Source of the DNA: Epiperipatus broadwayi
Taxonomy: Eukaryota > Onychophora > Udeonychophora > Euonychophora > Peripatidae
Direction of reading: 5' to 3'
Length of the DNA stretch: 64,000 bases
Assembly: GCA_028023455.1 (NCBI GenBank)
Contig: JAQFVV010000112.1
Location: 3,136,001 to 3,200,000 of the forward strand
The notes beneath the pieces were generated by a model, which was not told where the DNA came from, did no database searches, and saw only the letters and a list, made by a program, of their open reading frames with translations. The first letter of the stretch is position 1. Each line of letters begins with the position of its first letter. A program made the translations under genes and the position numbers. Below are positions 45,201 through 57,110 of the stretch, piece by piece.

Positions 45201-45297
45201 ACAGTAAGTGGGAATATATATATATATATATATATATATATTCCCACTTACTGTAAAATGTTCATATATATATATATATATATATATATGAACATTT
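45201..45297. repeat. Two adjacent (TA)n-centred hairpins
   Basis: 'acagtaagtgggaa' and its exact complement flank one TA run, and 'aaatgttcat' with its complement flank the next TA run directly after. The two hairpins share the intervening 'ttactgtaaaatgttcat'. Such arms round TA repeats can extrude as cruciforms. Confidence 0.9.
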
Positions 45298-45350
45298 GTT
45301 TACATGTTTGCATATACATATTAATAAAATGTTTACATTTTATATACATA

Positions 45351-46942
45351 AAAAGGATGGAAATATTACTACAAAGAGAGATAACATCATCACAAAATGT
45401 CTAGAAGAGTTCTATGAAGAATTATATAGTAATAAAGAACAAGGAAAACTATCTCTACAACTACTATATCTTCTGACTTGCCCAGGATTTTAAAACGAAG
45501 AAGTGACACATGCAATTAAATTTACGACAAAGTAATGATATAATTATAATCGATATCCTAAAAAAAGCTGAAGAAACAGAAAAAAATTTGCCAAAGTTAT
45601 ATACCAAATCTTTAAATAATAAAGATGTACCAGATGATTGGAAGAATGCAATATTAATATTTAACAAAGGTGATAAAGAAGATATTAGTCTTTTATCAGT
45701 TCTATACAAAATTTTTGCTAAAATAATTACAACTTATCTACTGAACTTTGGATTTTAACCAATGAGAGAACAAACTGGGTTTAAAAATGGTTTTATGTAC
45801 AGTGAATCATATCCATGTATTGACAGAAGTTCTAGAAAGGATCAATGAATATGAGTTACTATTACACATTGGATTTGTAGATTATGAAAAGGCATTTGAT
45901 TCTATAAACATTCCTTCAGTAATTAAAGCATTGGATCATCAAGATACAAACTCAGAATATTATCATATTCTGAAAAATATTTATAAAAATGTAACAACAC
46001 CAATTAGACTATATAATGATACTAGAAAGATTAACATTGAGAAGGGAGTAGGGCAGAGTATAACTCTATATCTCCAAAATTTTTTACAGAAGTTTTGCAA
46101 AAAATATTTTGTGGATTAAAATGGGATACTAAGGGAATAAAAGTAAATGGAGATTATTTAAATCATCTAGGTTTTACATATGATATATTATTTTTACAAA
46201 TAATGTTTTAAAGCTTCAAGAAATATTGAAAGAGTTATCAGATGAAAGTAAGAAAATAGGATTAATGGTAAAAAAAAGAGTAATGTTCAATGGATTTTTT
46301 CAAAAGAAAAAAATAAAGATTGATAATGATGAGTTAGAAGAAGTTAAGAAATACATATATTTTGGTCAAATTATTACTGCAGATGGAAACATAATGAACA
46401 AAATTAGTCATAGAACTAAACTTGATTGGACTGCTTTTGGAAGAAATAATTTAATATTAAAAAAAAAAAAATGCTTATGTTTTTTAAAAAGAAAGATTTT
46501 TAATAACTATGTGTTACCAATTCATACTTATGAATGTGAGACTTGGATCCTTAACAGAAGAGCAATACAGAGACTTCAAACTACTCAATGATGTATGTAG
46601 AGATATAAATTAGGAATAATAAGAAGAGATTGAAAGCAGAATACATGGATGACAGAATAAACAGGTATTAACATCATTGAAAGAATTAAGAGACTGAAGT
46701 GGAGTTGGGCTGAATATATTATTAAAAAAGATGATAAAAGTAGGACAGTTGAAATTTTAAAATGGATTCCAAGAGATTATAAAAGAAAGAAACCACATGT
46801 GAGATAATGGATGAAATAAGAAATTGTATGGGAAAAATGGGGGGAAAAGAGGTTAGAGATTGGAGAAAATGAATTGAACTTGGAGAGATCTTCATTCTGC
46901 AGTAGATCAATAGTGGTTGAAATGATGAAAATGATGATGATA
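45351..46942 (+). pseudogene. RTE LINE copy, RT half, degenerate
   Basis: It aligns with about 11000-12620 of the RTE reference. Recognisable pieces are 'LYTKSLNNKDVPDDWKNAIL' (45510-45758), 'GFVDYEKAFDSI' (45787-46119) and 'YECETWILNRRAIQRLQTTQ' (46226-46591). The catalytic 'FADD' position reads 'ttttacatatgatata', a lost motif. Many frameshifts, and a TGA-repeat 3' tail ends it. The 5' truncation at 45351 lies just beyond the hairpins at 45201-45297. Confidence 0.9.
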
Positions 46943-47442
46943 TATAGTAAATATTTTTAGTTTTCTAAACTTTTTTAATGTTTTCTTTAAAAAAAAAAAG
47001 TGAATGTTTATAATATAGAAATTTAAAATGTTATATAAATAATAGCAATGTATCAAGATAATTGTACAGTTATTTGAAAAAAAAAAGTAATGCAATTGTA
47101 TTTCATAGCTTTGAAAAAAACTGTTGCACCCGTCGAACTTCAAAATAATTGAATTTAATTTACTATTATAAAAAATGCCTAGAAGTAAAATTTGTAGAGA
47201 TTTTTAAGGGGAATACTTTTTAAATAGTCCTCATGAAAAAAAAGTCTCTCAACAGCTCTTATCTTTCACACATGCACTCATGCATGCACACACACTTTAT
47301 ATTGGGAAATAAAATAAACACAAAAATTCAACATCAAATCAAAATATGTATGCATCATTGTGACTATAGTTCTATGCTGAATTAGCTTATAGTATAGTCA
47401 TACTCTTCATTCTCTTATAGCTAAATTTGTTACCTCTCAATG

Positions 47443-48315
47443 ACCGTGGTATTAAAGCTGCGACATGAAGAATTATAATCGTTTAATCATTAAATTAATT
47501 AGGTTATTAAATCAAAAAAATATTGTAAAATCTACATTAAAACAAACAATTTAACAAAAAAAATACGAAAAGCATTAAGGTTAAAAATAGTTAAAATGCG
47601 TGTTTAAATCAAATTAAGTGTGTGTTTGCACGTGCATATTCTGCATAATCTATTTTAATACATTGTACAGGCTTACACCTGCATTTATATATGTAATATA
47701 TGCGGGATTCGAACTCAGACTTTCACAGACCTACAACTCTCAGTGCCATATTATATTGCTGACTCACCTGATCACATACATGTTGAAAAGATAAATAATC
47801 ACCAATATACGTATTTTGTGCTAAACTAACACTCATTAAAGTATGAAGATTGGTTATCTTAATATAAAACTGAGTACCTAATTGTACATGTGTGGAGATG
47901 GTAATCTGAACCAACTGATGAGTGCTAGTTTAGGACGAAATACTTATATGGTGATTATTTATCTTTTCAACATGTGGGTGATCAGGTGAGTCAGCAATAT
48001 AAGATGGCACTGAGAGTTGTAAGGTCGTGTGAAAGTCTGAGTTCGAATCCCGCATATATTACATATATAAATGTAGGTGTAAGCCTGTACAATGTATTAA
48101 AATAGATTATGCAGAATATGCACGTGCAAAAACATACTCAATTTGATTTAAACACTAATTTTAACTACATTAATGCTTTTCGTATTTTTTTTTTTTTTGT
48201 TAAATTATTTTTTTTTTTAAATGTAGATTTTAAAATATATTTTTGATTTAATAATCTAATTAATTTAATGATTAAACGATTATAATTCTTCATGTCGCAG
48301 CTCTAATACCACAGT
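47443..48315. repeat. 873-bp palindrome, arms of ~415 bp (family C)
   Basis: The outer ends 'gtggtattaaagctgcgaca' (47446) and 'tgtcgcagctctaataccac' (ending 48312) mirror each other, and similarity continues through 'gcagaatatgcacgtgca', 'aggcttacacctgcattt' and 'gattcgaactcagactttca' almost to a centre near 47880. The centre contains ordinary family C sequence. Both arms read outward through a Pol III B-box-like 'gagttcgaatccc'. The arms are highly similar over most of their length. No coding potential or target duplication was identified. Confidence 0.9.
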
Positions 48316-48486
48316 ACCTTGTGGAAGTATTCTGAAATTACAAAAGATTGCATAATGGAACATTTATTTTTTATTTTATATATTTCTAAAGTGAAAACAA
48401 TTTATATAGCAAGACAGGAATTAATATCATTTTTATATTTTTATATATATAATATTTAAATACATGTATATTGTTTATATTAAACA

Positions 48487-48800
48487 ATGTAATTAGAAAG
48501 AACTTGAAGTCAGACTTTCTAGCTCCCTACAGCTATCCACTCCATCTTATACAACTGATACATGACCACATACATGTGAAAAAGATAAATGATCTCCAAT
48601 ATACATATTTCATGGGGAACTTTGGTCCAGATCATCTCCCATATATATATAATCAGTGCTCCGTTTGTGTTAAGATAGCAAATTTTTAAATTTTAATGGA
48701 CAAGCTTCAATCTTCTTTATTATCCAACTCTTCAGTCATCCATATCATTAAAATTCTGACAATGGCCTATTCAAAACCCTTGTTTGCCAATATTGTTATC
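48487..48800 (-). repeat. Family C copy
   Basis: The same landmark order as 8640-8990: 'tcagactttctagctcccta', 'cacatacatgtgaaaaagat', 'gatctccaatatacatattt' and 'gttaagatagcaaattttta'. The B-box-like part is degraded ('acttgaagtcagac'). Confidence 0.7.
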
Positions 48801-49119
48801 ATATCCATGTTGATTTTGTCACTCTGACTCCTCATATATAGGACCTTAATATATATTTCCATTTAAATACACAGAAGAGGAATGAGTAGAATACAGGCTG
48901 AATCTATATAATAATATTTAAAGCAGTTCATTAAAAAAATGTAATGAATAATTCTATTGGCACTGTATTTGATTATATGATGAACTTGGTTTGACTTTAA
49001 CTGATTTTAATTTGATGTAGTCAGAATATTCTATGGCATTGATGCACTCTATTTGTTTATTATTTTGCTATATAAAATATGTTACAATATAATTTATTTT
49101 GTATATGCATATATTAAGC

Positions 49120-49754
49120 CAGTGGTTTACAACTTTATTACAATTATGACCACTATCCATATTGAAATTTTATGTGGCTTATTACATGTTGCCATCCTAT
49201 TATAAGCATGTAAGGATAGCAATAAGTTATTTTACCACATACAAATATATATCTTTATATTATATTTCAATACATATGATTTGATATAAGATCTTTAAAA
49301 AAACTGCATATTAACAAGAAATATATAATAACACTTGATTCTTAGTAGATCTGTTGATTTGTAGCAATTACAACATTTTAAACCTGTTTTAGAAATTGTG
49401 TACATTCAAGAATGTAGGTCCACATATCAACATTTAGGAGGCTACTAGCACAAAGAACAAAACTCTGAGAGTGAACAAGCAAAATGAGAGCAATATAAGC
49501 AAAATGCCATTATGATATGCTGTTTCATACAAAGCAGATTGAAATATAAAGAAGGAAGTGTTTTTAAGCACCAAAGTGGTCAGACACACAATAATGGGTT
49601 GAGCGCTTTTCACATATTTTTTAATTGTGTTTAGATTTTAGTTTTTTCAATTAAAAATTTATTATCTAATATTAGAATTTCTCAAAATTTTCATAACCCC
49701 TAACAATTTTTCTGTGACTCCTTGAGGAGTCATGACCCACAGATTGTGCACCAC
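49120..49754. mobile_element. Non-autonomous hAT-like element
   Basis: The left end 'cagtggtttacaactttatt' and the complement of the right end 'gattgtgcaccac' form hAT-style inverted termini. Subterminal 'atgaccac' and 'gtcatgacccac' also correspond. Flanking 'tattaagc' (49112-49119) and 'tattaaac' (49755-49762) may be an 8-bp target duplication with one mismatch. At 635 bp it has no transposase. Confidence 0.65.
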
Positions 49755-49805
49755 TATTAAACTATAAAGTAGTTAACTAGTTTTCAAATATAATTCATAG
49801 TATAG

Positions 49806-49953
49806 CAGTCAAATCTTAATAAAACAAGAGAATATCCATAATTTGTTCTCAAGGCAATCTCTGTAGAGAACCCATCTTTTATCTATAGAGCTTGCCTCAA
49901 CAATAGATATGTGGATAATCTACTGGTTTATTAAGTTTGGACTGTTTTGTTGT
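49806..49953. repeat. Short family-A-like foldback
   Basis: Arms of about 70 bp ('cagtcaaatcttaataaaac' on the left, 'gtttattaagtttggactg' on the right) surround 'ttctcaaggcaatctc' and 'gagcttgcctcaacaa'. This is a reduced version of the family A plan. A similar pair, more decayed, lies near 51120-51270. Confidence 0.65.
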
Positions 49954-50007
49954 GTTTGTGCAATTTTTATGACAGACATAGTGATGGAATAAATATAACT
50001 TATTTGC

Positions 50008-50089
50008 AAATTTACATCACTTTAATATATATATATATATATATAGGGGAAATTTACATCACTTTAATATATATATATATATATATAGG
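50008..50089 (+). repeat. ~41-bp tandem duplication with TA run
   Basis: 'aaatttacatcactttaat' + (TA)n + 'gggg' occurs twice. The units are 42 and about 40 bp because the TA run differs by one dinucleotide. Confidence 0.9.
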
Positions 50090-50720
50090 GGATTTGAACT
50101 CAGACTTTCAGATTCCCTTCAGCTTTCATATAACCAATACTCATGACAACACATATGTGAAAAAGGTAAATGATCTTCAATATAAGTATTTCACCAACCA
50201 GCACTCATTAGTTGATCCAGATCATTATCTCCCACACATATGTATATTCAGTGCTTGGTTTATATTAAGATAGAAAATCTTCAAATTTTAATAGACAGGT
50301 TTCAATCTACTTCACCCTTCAACTCTTCAGGCATTCATACCATTAAAAATCTGATGGAATGCCCAAACCACTTGATGATGCCAATTTTATTGTCATGCCC
50401 ATATTGACTTTAAGTCACTCTGACTCCACATGTATCGAAAGCTTATCCATTAAAATTTTGAAGTTTTGCTACCTTAATGTAAACCAAGCACTGATTATAT
50501 ATATATGGGAGATGCTGATCTGGGCTAATAAACCAAGCACTGATTATATATATATGGGAGATGCTGATCTGGGCTAATTCATGAGTACTGATTCAGCATA
50601 AAATATGTATATTGAAGATCATTTATCTTTTTCACATGTGCATGGTCATGTGTATCAGTCATATGAGATAGATTATATAGCAAAAGGAAGCTTGAAAACC
50701 TGGGTTCAAATCACCTATAA
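50087..50720. repeat. Inverted pair of family C copies
   Basis: A minus-type copy (50087-50346: 'gatttgaactcagactttca', 'gtgaaaaaggtaaatgatct', 'attaagatag') and a plus-type copy (about 50440-50720, ending 'cctgggttcaaatcacc') face each other with ~90 bp between. The plus copy has an internal exact 49-bp duplication. Confidence 0.75.
50481..50578 (+). repeat. Exact 49-bp tandem duplication
   Basis: 50481-50529 is repeated without change at 50530-50578. The unit contains 'gattatatatatatggga' and lies inside a family C copy. Confidence 0.95.
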
Positions 50721-52302
50721 TTACATCTAGAAATCCAGGAATATAAAGTATACCTGTATTTATATATGTATTAAATTTTCACAGACTTTATAGATGTACA
50801 TATGAAAGTAGTAATTAGATGAATAAATTTAATTATAAAGTAATTAGGCACACAACTAATTAAATCTGGCATTTTGCAAATGAAATTACATTATTTAGGA
50901 ATAGAATTTTTGTCTGACTCATCTTTAAACTTAACAATTTTATTTTTAGTTTAAATATAAGACAGACCAAAATACTATTATTATATGATGTGATTTGAGT
51001 TTGTAATTACTAGTTTTAGTTATTACATCACAACTTAAGTAAATTACCATTATTCTTTCAATAAATAATAAACCTTAGTTTGGCCCAAACTAGGTGGTTT
51101 TAACTGTCAGTCATATGATAACAGCTGAAGTTTAAATAAACTATAGACCCTACAATTTATTACCAAGGTAACTATTATAAATAAAATATGAATCCATCTC
51201 TTACTTATAAAAATTGCCCTCACAACAGAATATAGATTCATAGTTGAGTAAGCTTTGTCTGTTACCATGGGATATACATGTGTGAATATTGCTTATGGTT
51301 CATCCATGTATATGGTTGCTTATTATAATAATAATATCATGTTGACTGGATTTCACCTGCTACTGTCTGAGTAGTAAAGATGATACAGTAGCTATAACAA
51401 TAAATGCTTGATGCATTTTGTTGCAGGTACTGAACCACATTTTCTAGCCAGATTATTATTTTATATTAATAATAAGGAATCATACATACAGATAAACCAA
51501 ATAATAGTATTCACATATTTTGTTGCAAAATTGTTTATTGTAGCCATTTACACACATATATGTAAATAATAAATAATTCAGATTATTTATAACTTACTTT
51601 TGGAGAGTTTATTTACATATTAACTCATTGGAAACTTCAGTTATATATACTGTGAAGTGTGTCATGGTAACAATATTAGAATATATCATGTCTCTATGAT
51701 CTGGTTTTAAATCCAGGTTGAGTAAACTTAAAGTTTTTCCATAGATCTTTGAATTTTTTTAAGAATCATTCAATATTGATTGACAAATGGATATCTAACT
51801 ATTATTAAAGGATAAAACAAAACTGGAAAAATGCTCAGATCATCAGTTGAAAAACCTGGTGAGTTTTTTTTCACTGATTCTTTGTAAGAATTTGACCTTT
51901 GTCCTACAATGATGTGAAAAATTGTTTTATTTTTACATAAATAGTATATAGTTCAAACAAACTGTAAAAGACCATCCAAGCTCCAGTTACTATGCTGATA
52001 TGCTCTAAAATAACAATAAAAGGGACAAAAACAAGAAATCTATAATTATTGTAACAATTTACACAATTTAAAGAGATAAATAGTGTAGTATATCAAATAA
52101 AGATCTGGTAAGTATAACATGTCTGAAAATGAACTATTATAACTTCAGGACACCTTTACTCATACTCTTTTAAAAGTATACACTAGTCTACTTAAATAAA
52201 AAAAAACTTTCTTGTCTAAATAATAATAAATAATTATTTTAAACATGCAACATAAATATGTAATAATATTATTAATATTAATTTTAACTTATGTTTTCTA
52301 CA
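50721..52302. other. AT-rich spacer
   Basis: No gene was seen. A decayed family-A-like inverted pair near 51120-51270 is the only structure noticed. Confidence 0.35.
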
Positions 52303-52655
52303 GAAATTTTCACAATTTTTCAAGTGACAATATTTTTTTAAAAAATCTCTGCAGGATGTATGTTTCTGTCAATAACTGACATCATCAGCAACCTGAAAAC
52401 TAGTTGAGGTCTCATTATACATAAAAATGCAATTTCTATAAAGTTTGAACACAAGTGTGTTTACATTCAGACTTTAATATTAAACTGAACATTGCAATTG
52501 AGGCTAAATAAGTATTTGTAAAGTTATATTTGATGGGATCTCAACTAGTTTCCAGATGGATGACAGTGTTGATTATTGACAGAAACATATGTACAGCAAA
52601 TATTGTTGTTGGTTTTTACATCAAACACTGCCACTTGAAAGTCATCAAAATGTTT
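52303..52655. repeat. Foldback with ~125-bp arms
   Basis: The arms 52303-52430 and 52530-52655 share 'atgtttctgtcaataa' and 'aaactagttgag' in inverted form, with the outer parts more diverged. The loop is about 100 bp, and no coding part was found. Confidence 0.75.
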
Positions 52656-52784
52656 ACAAAGAGCATGAGTTAAAGTATAACAATAATATTATTAAATAAT
52701 AGTAATTGTTTATGTAAATATACACATTAAATTTAAGTTATTATATGTTTATGCAAATAAAAAATAATGTAATGCAATTGTGTT

Positions 52785-52870
52785 TCAGCTCTGAAGAAGA
52801 TTCCTTGACAGTTGGAACTGTCAGATAATTGATTTGATAAATCATTGTGAAAAGTGTATAGATTTAAAGA
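52785..52870 (+). repeat. Family D fragment with hammerhead-like remnant
   Basis: 'ctgaagaagattccttgacagttggaactgt' lines up with the loop of the foldback at 42128-42328. CTGAAGA fits the hammerhead CTGANGA box (52791-52797), but the GAAA box reads GGAA and stem II is poorly paired, so it is a relic. Confidence 0.5.
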
Positions 52871-53729
52871 AAACTTCTTTTATGATAAATTATTTTAAAA
52901 AAATTATTTTGTGCTTATTCTGGAAATAGTATAAGATTGCAAGCATAAAATTAAATATAATATTGAAGTCAGAGTATGAGGAACATTTGTAAAAAATAAC
53001 TAAATAGTTTTATTACTCAGAAGTTCATAAAAAGTTCAAAAACAGGAAGTGATAGAGATGAGCACAATTTATGGATCTTAAACCTTGGGGCCTGTTACTT
53101 TACCAATGCATTAAAACATGAAATGCAGGAAGCACTTTGATTTAGCAGCAAATATACCATTATAAAGTCATATCCTAATGGTAGTAATATTCTTTTATTA
53201 ACATTTATCTATACATTTCATAAAAATCAAAATTAGTTACAAGTGTCTTCTTTTAAACACCATTAGCCAAAAGACAAACTCTACACCAATGTGGTTATTC
53301 CAAGTTACTTTACCTATCATTTGTCACTTTCTCTGTTTCTATTTCTTTTTCCTTAAGATTATCTATCAATTTTTTTCATTTTTCTCTTATATTTAATGAA
53401 TTGTACACATAAAATTAACAATATGAGAATATTGAAAGAACTAAATCAAGGAAAAGCTTATTTATTGAGAAAATTATAAAAAGCAAAAAAGAAAAAAGAA
53501 ATTAATAAATGATATTTAGAAGATTGTTATGAATATTAAAGGAGTGTAGATAGATTTTTGGTAATTAATTTCATCAATGAAATTTGTTTCTGGCAAATAA
53601 ATGAAGATCTTTTGAACATAAAAGTTCAACAATAAAAGCATTTCGTAAAAGCAGTCACATAATTGTTTTTATAATAAATACAATATAGCTGTTGACTTGC
53701 TTTGCTTATACTGAATGTTTTTTATATAT

Positions 53730-54010
53730 GTAAGTAGAGGAATTTGACTTAGAATTTTTCAGTCTATAATTGTCCTCCACTCTGTCTCAAGCAACCTATA
53801 CACATACTCATATACAGTGAAAAATATAGATGGTTCCCAACATAAGTATTTTATGCAGAGCCAACATTCATCAGTTGGGCCAGATCATAATTTCCACACA
53901 TATATACAATCAGTACTTGGTTTATATTAAGACTGCAATTCATTAAACTTTACTGGACAAACTTCAATCTTCTCACCCATCCAACTTATTTAACCAGCCA
54001 TTTCATTGCA
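53730..54010 (-). repeat. Family C copy
   Basis: The landmarks 'cacatactcatatacagtga', 'cccaacataagtattttatg', 'acattcatcagttgg' and 'tttatattaagac' are present. The B-box region is degraded. Confidence 0.7.
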
Positions 54011-54044
54011 AAACTTATAATACAGGTAAAGCATTATTAATCCA

Positions 54045-54585
54045 TCAGTTATTTGTTGGATTATTTTCATCATTTAATATTAAGAACTGAATGTCTTTAG
54101 AAAATTTTAAACTTTATTTAAACTTTCTAAATATATTGAACTGTTAGTAATATCACATAGGTTAGTATTTAAAACAATGTTTTGAGTGGTATTATTCTCC
54201 CTCTTCTTTAGATGTGCCATCCTGATCAGTGACACTACTAGCTTGGGAATCAAACCTCGATCTTTAGATTCTTGGAATATTAAAGTAACACTCTAACCAA
54301 TTAAGCTATTCTGCCAAAGGGCATTATGTTAACATTTAATATTCAAGAATCTAAAAGTCCAGGTTTGAATCCCATGCTAGTTAATACTGACACTGATTAG
54401 GCCAACAACACATAAAGGAGAAATAAGAATAATACCACTTGAAACATTGTGCATATACTACTCTGTGCTATTACTAACAGTTGAATGTATTTAGAAAGTT
54501 TAAATAAAGTTTAATTTTTTTTCTAAAGACATTCAATTCTTAATATTAGATGATGGAAACAATCCAACAAATAAATAATATTACC
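54045..54585. mobile_element. Head-to-head pair of family B tRNA-SINEs
   Basis: The minus copy (54045-54318) has the best tRNA-like head in the window: on the minus strand, A box 'tagcttaattggttagag' (54291-54308) and B box 'ggtttgattccc' (54245-54256), 35 bp apart. The plus copy (about 54325-54585) starts with a partial head ('aggtttgaatccca', the B box) and then the same body ('gattaggcc', 'actaacagttgaatgtattt', 'aaataaagttt'). The two copies touch at their heads. Pol III transcription of either is possible in principle, but both are diverged. Confidence 0.75.
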
Positions 54586-56649
54586 TTCAGACAAACACCA
54601 TTAATATAAATTCCCTAGTTTTAGTTTTTTTTTCTTTTTGGATTTCTAAATACATTGGAATTCATGAACCTCAAACTTTGAACAAATGTAAATAAACATT
54701 AATTTTACTATCAGTACTTCTGTTTAGATATGAATACCTCCTATATGTCACACAAATTAATTTTATTAAATAACCATAAAAAATTTAAGATGGTTAATTT
54801 TTTACTGTAATAATTAAAACAACAAATCAAAACAATTTACATTTATTGATTAAATATGTTGTTTTTTGACTCTTTATTTAAAATACAGATGTTTTTTTTC
54901 TTAGCAATTCAATGTAATCTTTCTTAAGGGTGTAAAAGATTTTGAAAAACATTTTTTCTACTTAAGTGATATCTTTACTATCTCCTCTAGTTACCAATTT
55001 AATATAAACTTTTTTTAAAGATTAATTATAGCATTGACAATAAATTAAATAAAGTCTTTGGATTAAGGGTGTGTATAAACTAATTTATTTATTGTAAAGG
55101 GTCAAAGATCATTTTTGAAATTTGTTTGGATAATATATTCATCAAAGCTATGTTTGGATAATATTTATAATCATTTGGCTTTTACTTCAATTTTTATGTA
55201 CATATTATTATAAAGGAGAATCTGCTTTATTCTTTATTATTGTTGATTTTATAATTGATAATGCCATATTTACATTTGCTTAAATATTATTTCCACTCTG
55301 AAATTTTAATGTTGATAGCAAACCAAGCCTATTAACAAAACAAAAAAATAAGGAATATATCACACATTGTATTCTTTATGGCTTGCAGAAGTAAAGAAGA
55401 TTAGTGTTTGTATTTATTCTCAGCTAGAGGGAATTTAGTCTATTTCCAATTCTATATTATATTAAAAATAGTGAATAAAAAATGTATGATGAAAAAAAAA
55501 TATTGAATATTATATAATTAAAGGCAAAAGAATCACAAATGATGTTCTGGGAAAATCAACAAAGAATAGAGAAAGGAGGAGAAAAAACCCCACTTGATTG
55601 ATGAACTTTAAAAAAGCAAACAGGAATAATAGAAAATCTTGGGGAAAGTGGCCTGGGGTGATGGGTGACAAATGTCTTTTAGCTGATAATGCACAATAAC
55701 TTTTATCACTTGATCATAATTTCTTCTGTCAAAAAATTTTTTAAAATCTTATGACTATTTTCTAGCCATTACTGAATGTGTATGTGAAGCAGTAATTCAT
55801 GTTAATTACTATACTTCAGAGCCATCTATTGTAAGTTTGAGTAATTAAGGAATATTACACAGTAAGGGTGACATCTAGTGAGATCAATAAAATATATAGT
55901 TAAGGTCTAATGTCAGATTTGTATATTCATGCAAGCAGGTTGACACAGATCAAAATCTTACGGTGTTTTTGAATTTCAGGCTATTACTTGATAGTATAAA
56001 AGGATTTAATAGTGGCTATGATGCAAGTTTGAAATTTCTCACTAATGAATAACTAAAAATTAGTTAACGAATGTGAATAATTACTCTTTCTAAAAGCATA
56101 TATTGAACATAAAGAAAGCACTGCAGAATAATATTTGTTCATATACACACATTTACAATAAATTATAGATTTAGGCTTTACGCTTGTCCAAATTATAATA
56201 ATATTAAATAGTGCTATCGCACTTATAACGTAAAGCTATATAAATTAATCAATTAAAATGGTTTAGCGCTTTCGAGAAAATGATTTTCTCATAAGTAGAA
56301 TTCATATCCAATTATATAGCTTGCTGAGAATATTTAAACCAGAAGCTAATCTTCAGAAACAGAAGTTAAATGGTAGATGGTTAATAACAAAAATTTAAAT
56401 TATTAAAATAGAAAAAAAAAAGTAAATGTTTGTGGAACAGGAAAAAATTTCAGAAGATTAAATCTTTTTTTTTCTTCCACTACAGCAAATGTTTAACTGT
56501 TTTTTTAAATTTTAAATTATTTCTAGAATATGCTTATATATATATATGCACAGAGAGTGAAAAATATTAATAAATGTTTGTACTCTTTTAGAATTGTCTC
56601 TAATTAGGGCAATAACATCTTAAGAATAGATTAATACCATACTCCAAAT
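54586..56649. other. AT-rich spacer
   Basis: No supported gene or named repeat was found. Confidence 0.35.
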
Positions 56650-57110
56650 GTATTGTACACAAATCAGTATGTCATAATAACAGTTGAATGTATTTGAAAA
56701 AGTACAAATAAAAATCGATTTTTCTAAACATATTTAGCAATTCGATTATCTGATGGAATTAGACTACTATATATGAACTGAACTATTCATGATAAATTAA
56801 TACACTGGTTAGTATAGAATACAATATTTCACATAGTATTATTCCCCCCTCATTTTCAGGTGTTAATGGCCATAGTCTTCCCTCTTCTCCAGGCATTGCT
56901 GGCCAGACTAATGACCATATTTGTGAATACAAAGGTTACCAGTTCTACCACTGTGATTGGTCAGACCAGCATATCTGAAAAAGAAAAATGAATGATATTG
57001 CTCAAAACATCATATTTTATGCCAATCTGTGACTTAAACCTAAACACCACATGATCTCTAGTTGCGACTTATTATGAACAATTGAACGTATTGAGATAGA
57101 ATTTTTAATG
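56650..57110. repeat. Decayed family B SINE cluster
   Basis: SINE 3' tails 'aacagttgaatgtatttgaa' (56680) and 'caattgaacgtattgagata' (57078) enclose mirrored body pieces ('attattcccccctcattttc' and 'gaaaaagaaaaatgaatgat'). The heads are missing. A foldback of about 260 bp lies at 56800-57060. Confidence 0.55.

Noticed and set aside
54240-54318. Functional tRNA gene
   Set aside because: A and B boxes exist, but no cloverleaf with a proper acceptor stem can be drawn and the sequence continues into a SINE body.
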